Source: Dongia deserti (GTDB taxonomy: Bacteria > Pseudomonadota > Alphaproteobacteria > Dongiales > Dongiaceae). Taken from it: a stretch of DNA of 64,000 bases. The DNA is taken from assembly GCF_003574735.1 (NCBI RefSeq), contig NZ_QORW01000003.1, forward strand, positions 124,001 through 188,000. The letters run 5' to 3'. The position numbers and the translations under genes are program-made. The notes under the pieces are model-generated. The model was not told the origin of the DNA, did not search any database, and saw only the letters and a list, made by a program, of their open reading frames with translations. Below, piece by piece: positions 60,325 through 64,000 of this stretch (position 1 is its first letter; every line of letters starts with the position of its first letter).

Positions 60325-60957
60325 ATGCCCAAGCAACTTGATCTGACCGGCATTCTGGACATCGTGCGCCAGCGTGGAGCATCCGCGCGCAGTCTCACTG
60401 CGATCGTGGGCCCGCCCGGCGCCGGCAAATCAACGCTCGCCGATGCATTGGTTGCGAGGCTGAATGATGAAGCTCCCGACAGCGCAGCCGTGCTTCCCAT
60501 GGATGGCTATCATTTCGACGATCGCATCCTAGTGCCCCGCGGCCTCAGGCCGCGCAAAGGTGCGCCGGAAACCTTTGATGTCGCCGGCTTCTACCACATG
60601 CTCCAGCGCCTCAAGCTCAATGAGGAACCCGAGATTGCGGTGCCGGTCTTCGACCGCGATCTCGAGATCGCCTGTGCCGGCGCGAGGCTCATCCCGCGCT
60701 CCGTCCGGCATCTGGTCGTCGAAGGCAACTACCTGCTGCTGGATCGGCCGGGCTGGTCTCGCCTGCCAAGCCTGTTCGACACCACGATCATGATCGCAGT
60801 CCCCGAGGCGGTCCTGCGCCGGCGGCTGGTGGAGCGGTGGCAGGGCTATCAACTCCCCCCGGAGGAGGTCGCCGCCAAGGTCGAAGCCAACGATCTGCCG
60901 AATGGCAGACTGGTGATCTCGGCCAGCGTCCCGGCGGAGTTCGTCTTTGCCTTCTAA
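60325..60957 (+). CDS. P-loop nucleoside/sugar kinase (pantothenate-kinase/uridine-kinase fold)
   Basis: 210 residues. Walker A AIVGPPGAGKST near residue 26-37, PMDGYHFDDRIL (substrate Asp), RKGAPETFDVAGF, PVFDRDLE and LVVEGNYLLLD (Walker B-like) are those of the uridine kinase/fructokinase FrcK-like group. It phosphorylates a small sugar or nucleoside. The ATG at 60325 is preceded by GAAGGG. It is 90 bases after the Wzy-like gene, and its link to polysaccharide synthesis is unclear. Confidence 0.85.
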   Translation: MPKQLDLTGILDIVRQRGASARSLTAIVGPPGAGKSTLADALVARLNDEAPDSAAVLPMDGYHFDDRILVPRGLRPRKGAPETFDVAGFYHMLQRLKLNEEPEIAVPVFDRDLEIACAGARLIPRSVRHLVVEGNYLLLDRPGWSRLPSLFDTTIMIAVPEAVLRRRLVERWQGYQLPPEEVAAKVEANDLPNGRLVISASVPAEFVFAF

Positions 60958-61102
60958 TTTCCCCGGGCTGCGATCTTATGTTGCGGTCTCCTTCCGGAGC
61001 AGTGCTCAACTAGAATTTTTCGCGCGGCAGTTGGAACGAAAGAAGCAGCATCGTTGTTTGTAGCTTTGGCTGTTTCTCCGCGATCGCGCGAGAAGCGGGC
61101 GG

Positions 61103-62653
61103 GTGGCAGTAACTGGCTTTGCTTCGGCCGGGGGGTTCCAGTTCATGGCGAGCGCGGCAAGCGCCCTCTCAATCGGCGTCCAAGCGACGGCTCACTCCGG
61201 CGTCGCGATTGGCGCGCCGAGCAGGGTTCTCTATGTCACCCCCGAAACCTCCGACTTTGTAAAAGCCGGCGGCCTGGGCGATGTCTCCGCCGCCTTGCCT
61301 CGGGCGCTCCGCGGCCGCTGCGATGTGCGCGTTCTGCTGCCCGGGTATCGCCAAGTGCTGCAGTGTTGCCGAACGTTGGAAATACTCGGACGGTTGGAGG
61401 GACTGGCCGGCATACCCCAGTGCGATATTGCGCAAGTCACGATGGCCGACGGCCTCGTCGCCTATATCGTACTTGCGCCTAGTCTCTACGACCGTGATGG
61501 AACGCCCTACGGCGGTCCCCTGGGCGATTGGAGCGACAACGATGTCCGGTTCGCACGCCTCGCGCTCGCGGCGGTGGAGATCGCCGGTGGTAAGAGGGAG
61601 CTGGGCTGGCGGCCGGACCTCTTGCATTTGAATGACTGGCCGACCGCCCTCGCCGCCGGCTACGCGGCATGGCGCGATACTCCGGTGCCCAGCCTGCTCA
61701 CCATCCACAATTTGGCGTATCAAGGGCTTTTCGGACCGGATTGCCTCGATCGCTTGGGAATTCCGGCCGGCGCCTTCAACATCGACGGCGTCGAATTCCA
61801 CGGCAAGGTCTCGTTCCTCAAGGCTGGCATCTCTTTCGCCTCGGAGATCAGCACCGTGAGCGCGACTTATGCACAGGAGATCACGACGGCGGAATTCGGT
61901 TGCGGCTTGGACGGTCTGCTGAAACTGAGGGCCGAGGAGGGCCGGCTGACCGGAATCATTAACGGCATTGACCCGTCCTGGGACCCCAGCCGCGGCGCGG
62001 GGATTGCAAGCCCGTTCGACGCACGCGATCTCAGAGGAAAAGGGCGCAACGCCGAACAGGTGCGCTCCGACTTCAAGCTTGCAGTTTCGCGCGGCCCTCT
62101 GTTCGCCGTCGTCTCGCGCCTAGTGCACCAAAAGGGGCTGGACCTGATGATCGGCGCGGCCGAGACCGTGGTGCGCTTAGGCGGCCAGATTGCCATCATG
62201 GGCCAGGGCGAGCCGACGGTCGAACGAGAACTCGGCGCGCTGGCTAAGCGCCATCCGGGCGATATCTCCTTGAAAGTCGGGTTTGACGGGGCGGAGGCAC
62301 GCTGCATGTTCGCGGGCAGCGACTTCCTGCTCATGCCGTCGCGCTTCGAGCCGTGTGGCCTTAGCCAGATGTATGCGCAACGCTTCGGCTCTCTCCCCAT
62401 CGCGCGCAAGACCGGCGGCCTGGCCGATTCGATCGAGGACGGCCGGACCGGCTTCCTGTTCCGCGCGATTTCGGTTGAAGCATGCCTGGAAGCGATCACA
62501 CGAGCCTTCAATGTGTTCGGCAACGGCGATATCTTCATGGCAATGCGCAGGCTGGCCATGGCACGCAACTTCAGCTGGACCAAGCCGGCGGCTTCGTACC
62601 AGGCAATCTACGCCCGCGCGATCAATGGGCTTCGAACGCACCACGTGGCCTGA
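61103..62653 (+). CDS. glgA: Glycogen synthase (ADP-glucose)
   Basis: 516 residues, GT5. ADP-glucose-binding VKAGGLGDVSAALPRAL (the KxGGL motif), HLNDWPTALAAGYAA, TIHNLAYQGLF, GIINGIDPSWDP, and EPCGLSQMYAQRFGSLPIARKTGGLADSI (EPCGL with EX7E-type loop). A 38-residue N-terminal extension precedes the usual start. The GTG at 61103 and an ATG at 61145 are both possible. It elongates alpha-1,4-glucan and sits beside a GH13 maltosyltransferase-like enzyme. Confidence 0.92.
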   Translation: MAVTGFASAGGFQFMASAASALSIGVQATAHSGVAIGAPSRVLYVTPETSDFVKAGGLGDVSAALPRALRGRCDVRVLLPGYRQVLQCCRTLEILGRLEGLAGIPQCDIAQVTMADGLVAYIVLAPSLYDRDGTPYGGPLGDWSDNDVRFARLALAAVEIAGGKRELGWRPDLLHLNDWPTALAAGYAAWRDTPVPSLLTIHNLAYQGLFGPDCLDRLGIPAGAFNIDGVEFHGKVSFLKAGISFASEISTVSATYAQEITTAEFGCGLDGLLKLRAEEGRLTGIINGIDPSWDPSRGAGIASPFDARDLRGKGRNAEQVRSDFKLAVSRGPLFAVVSRLVHQKGLDLMIGAAETVVRLGGQIAIMGQGEPTVERELGALAKRHPGDISLKVGFDGAEARCMFAGSDFLLMPSRFEPCGLSQMYAQRFGSLPIARKTGGLADSIEDGRTGFLFRAISVEACLEAITRAFNVFGNGDIFMAMRRLAMARNFSWTKPAASYQAIYARAINGLRTHHVA

Positions 62654-62742
62654 ACGCATGGAGCCTATGGAACCGGCGGCGTTAACAGGTGTTGATATCC
62701 CTCGGGAAGCATAGGGTGCACGGCCTTCGCTGTGAGTCAGTT

Positions 62743-62753
62743 AGCAATTTGCT
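62743..62753. promoter_or_regulatory. Short palindrome in the glgA-downstream gap
   Basis: AGCAA-T-TTGCT, 78 bases upstream of the GH13 gene start. A weak operator candidate only. Confidence 0.2.
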
Positions 62754-62830
62754 TACCGCCAAATGACGATCGTTCGGTGCGCGAGCAAGAGCGTTGAAAC
62801 CTCGTCCACCGATCCGGGGTGGAGAGTTTC

Positions 62831-64000
62831 GTGGCGAGAACATCCAGAGCACATCCTGCCGATACTGAGTTCCACGAAGATAGGACGCCGCTCGCCCAGC
62901 TAGGTGCAAAGGCTCCGGAACCTGGCCCACGCATTTACAATCTGTTTCCGCCCTTGGCGGGCAGCGTCTCGGATTGGGGAAACCACCTGCGGCGCGTTGC
63001 CGGGATGAACTTCAACTGGGTGTTTGTTAACCCATTCCACGCGACCGGCGGGTCCGGGAGCATCTACGCCATCAAGGACCCTTATAGCCTGAGCGACCTC
63101 GCCCTGGGGTTGCGGCCGCGCGAGGACCAGCCCGCCGCTCTCCGGCAATTCACCTCGGACGCGAAGCGGCTGGGACTTCGCGTCATGATGGATCTGGTGA
63201 TCAACCACACGGCGCAGGATGCCATCCTGGCAGCCGACCATCCGGAATGGTACCGCCGCAACCCTGACGGCACGTTATACGCCCCACGCGCGCTTGACCC
63301 CGATGATCCAACCAAAGTGACCGTCTGGGGGGACCTGGCGGAACTCGACTACGATACGCCATCGGCACGCACAGCGCTCATCGATTACTGGACTCACTAC
63401 GTCCGGCACTATGCGGGATTGGGCTTCGATGGGTTCCGGTGTGATGCGGCCTATCAAGTGCCGGCCGACGTCTGGCGAAATATTCTTGCGGCCGCAAGGC
63501 AGAGCTTTCCTCACCTGCGCTTCTTCGCCGAAACGCTCGGCTGCACGACAGAGCAGGTGACGGCCCTCGCCGACGCCGGGTTCGACTACATCTTCAACAG
63601 TGCCAAATGGTGGGACTTCCGCGCGCCTTGGCTGCTCGACCAGTATGAAAAGTTCCGGTTGATCGCACCTTCGATTGCCTTTCCAGAGAGCCACGATACG
63701 GAGCGGCTGGCGGCTGAAGTCGAAAGCGACGCGCGGCTCAAGGCGAGCCTGAAGTTCCATCTCTTGTTCGCCGCCTGCTTCTCCTCCGGTGTCATGATGC
63801 CGATGGGCTATGAATACGGCTTCCGGCGCAAGCTCGACGTGGTGCGAACGCGGCCCGAGGATTGGGAAGAGACGGGCATCGACCTCACCGAATTCGTCGC
63901 GGCCGTGCACGCGATGAAAGCTGCGGTGCCGGCCCTCAATTGCGAGGGCCAGCAGCGGCGGATTACGGCGCCCGGCAGTCCGGTCATCGGCCTGTTGCGG
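62831..64000 (+). CDS. GH13 alpha-amylase-family enzyme, GlgE-like, 3' end outside window
   Basis: Open from a GTG at 62831 (GGAG upstream) to the right edge, 390 codons seen. The opening of the barrel, PRIYNLFPPLAGSVSDWGNHLRR with FNWVFVNPFH, resembles maltosyltransferase GlgE and its relatives. The GH13 motifs are VMMDLVINHT (region I), GFRCDAAYQVP with the nucleophile Asp (region II), FAETLG with the acid Glu (region III) and PESHDTER (region IV), so it is catalytically complete. The DUF3416 N-terminal domain of classical GlgE is absent. With GlgA next door it is likely to build or remodel alpha-glucan. Confidence 0.85.
   Translation, partial: MARTSRAHPADTEFHEDRTPLAQLGAKAPEPGPRIYNLFPPLAGSVSDWGNHLRRVAGMNFNWVFVNPFHATGGSGSIYAIKDPYSLSDLALGLRPREDQPAALRQFTSDAKRLGLRVMMDLVINHTAQDAILAADHPEWYRRNPDGTLYAPRALDPDDPTKVTVWGDLAELDYDTPSARTALIDYWTHYVRHYAGLGFDGFRCDAAYQVPADVWRNILAAARQSFPHLRFFAETLGCTTEQVTALADAGFDYIFNSAKWWDFRAPWLLDQYEKFRLIAPSIAFPESHDTERLAAEVESDARLKASLKFHLLFAACFSSGVMMPMGYEYGFRRKLDVVRTRPEDWEETGIDLTEFVAAVHAMKAAVPALNCEGQQRRITAPGSPVIGLLR

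Overview
The window is GC-rich, densely packed DNA from a Gram-negative bacterium, most likely an alphaproteobacterium. The evidence is a lanthanide-type XoxF methanol dehydrogenase with XoxG and XoxJ, a PqqABCDE operon, glutathione-linked formaldehyde enzymes, CUT1 sugar ABC operons, BetI-like regulators and short palindromic intergenic repeats. No rRNA or tRNA is present, so the rank below class is a guess. I see no tRNA, IS element, prophage or CRISPR array. Region 1 (1-5800): a partial beta-helix protein gene runs off the left edge. It is followed by a LuxR-type response regulator convergent with an operon for a FIST-domain NosP-like sensor and a three-PAS hybrid histidine kinase resembling NahK/ErcS'. 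In Pseudomonas aeruginosa the counterparts also lie beside a PQQ alcohol-oxidation locus. Region 2 (6120-24589) is a large C1/quinoprotein island: S-formylglutathione hydrolase, a glutathione transferase-like protein, a NitT/TauT-type ABC transporter, xoxFGJ, pqqABCDE (including a 26-residue pqqA), a secreted metallopeptidase-like protein, a c-type cytochrome, the quinoprotein-associated ABC system (binding protein, YVTN propeller, ATPase, ABC-2 permease, orphan periplasmic protein), a small exported-looking protein and a pentapeptide-repeat protein. The genes suggest methanol to formaldehyde to formate, with electrons passing to cytochromes, plus two transporters of unknown substrate. Region 3 (24678-40524) holds two divergent CUT1 ABC operons. 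The first has its own FadR-type regulator and a PLP-dependent C-S lyase. The second meets a convergent operon of BtpA/SgcQ-like, M42/SgcX-like and FGGY kinase genes, which looks like an ABC version of the enteric sgc locus. Region 4 (40911-48442) looks like methylated or quaternary amine catabolism: a Gfo/Idh/MocA dehydrogenase, a dimethylglycine dehydrogenase-like flavoprotein, two BetI/TetR regulators with clear palindromes in their promoters, a gamma-butyrobetaine/trimethyllysine-type dioxygenase and an aldehyde dehydrogenase. Region 5 (48547-51925) is mixed: a cytosolic-looking S1C protease, a double-cupin protein, an enolase-superfamily gene remnant, an XRE-cupin regulator and an acetyltransferase. 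Region 6 (52296-60957) is a surface-polysaccharide locus with ManC, two GT4 transferases, a sugar epimerase/dehydratase, a sulfotransferase, a Wzy/WaaL-type membrane protein and a P-loop sugar/nucleoside kinase. Region 7 (61103-64000) has glycogen synthase and a GlgE-like GH13 enzyme that runs off the right edge. Promoters, operators and hairpins listed here were read by eye and are hypotheses, not measured sites.
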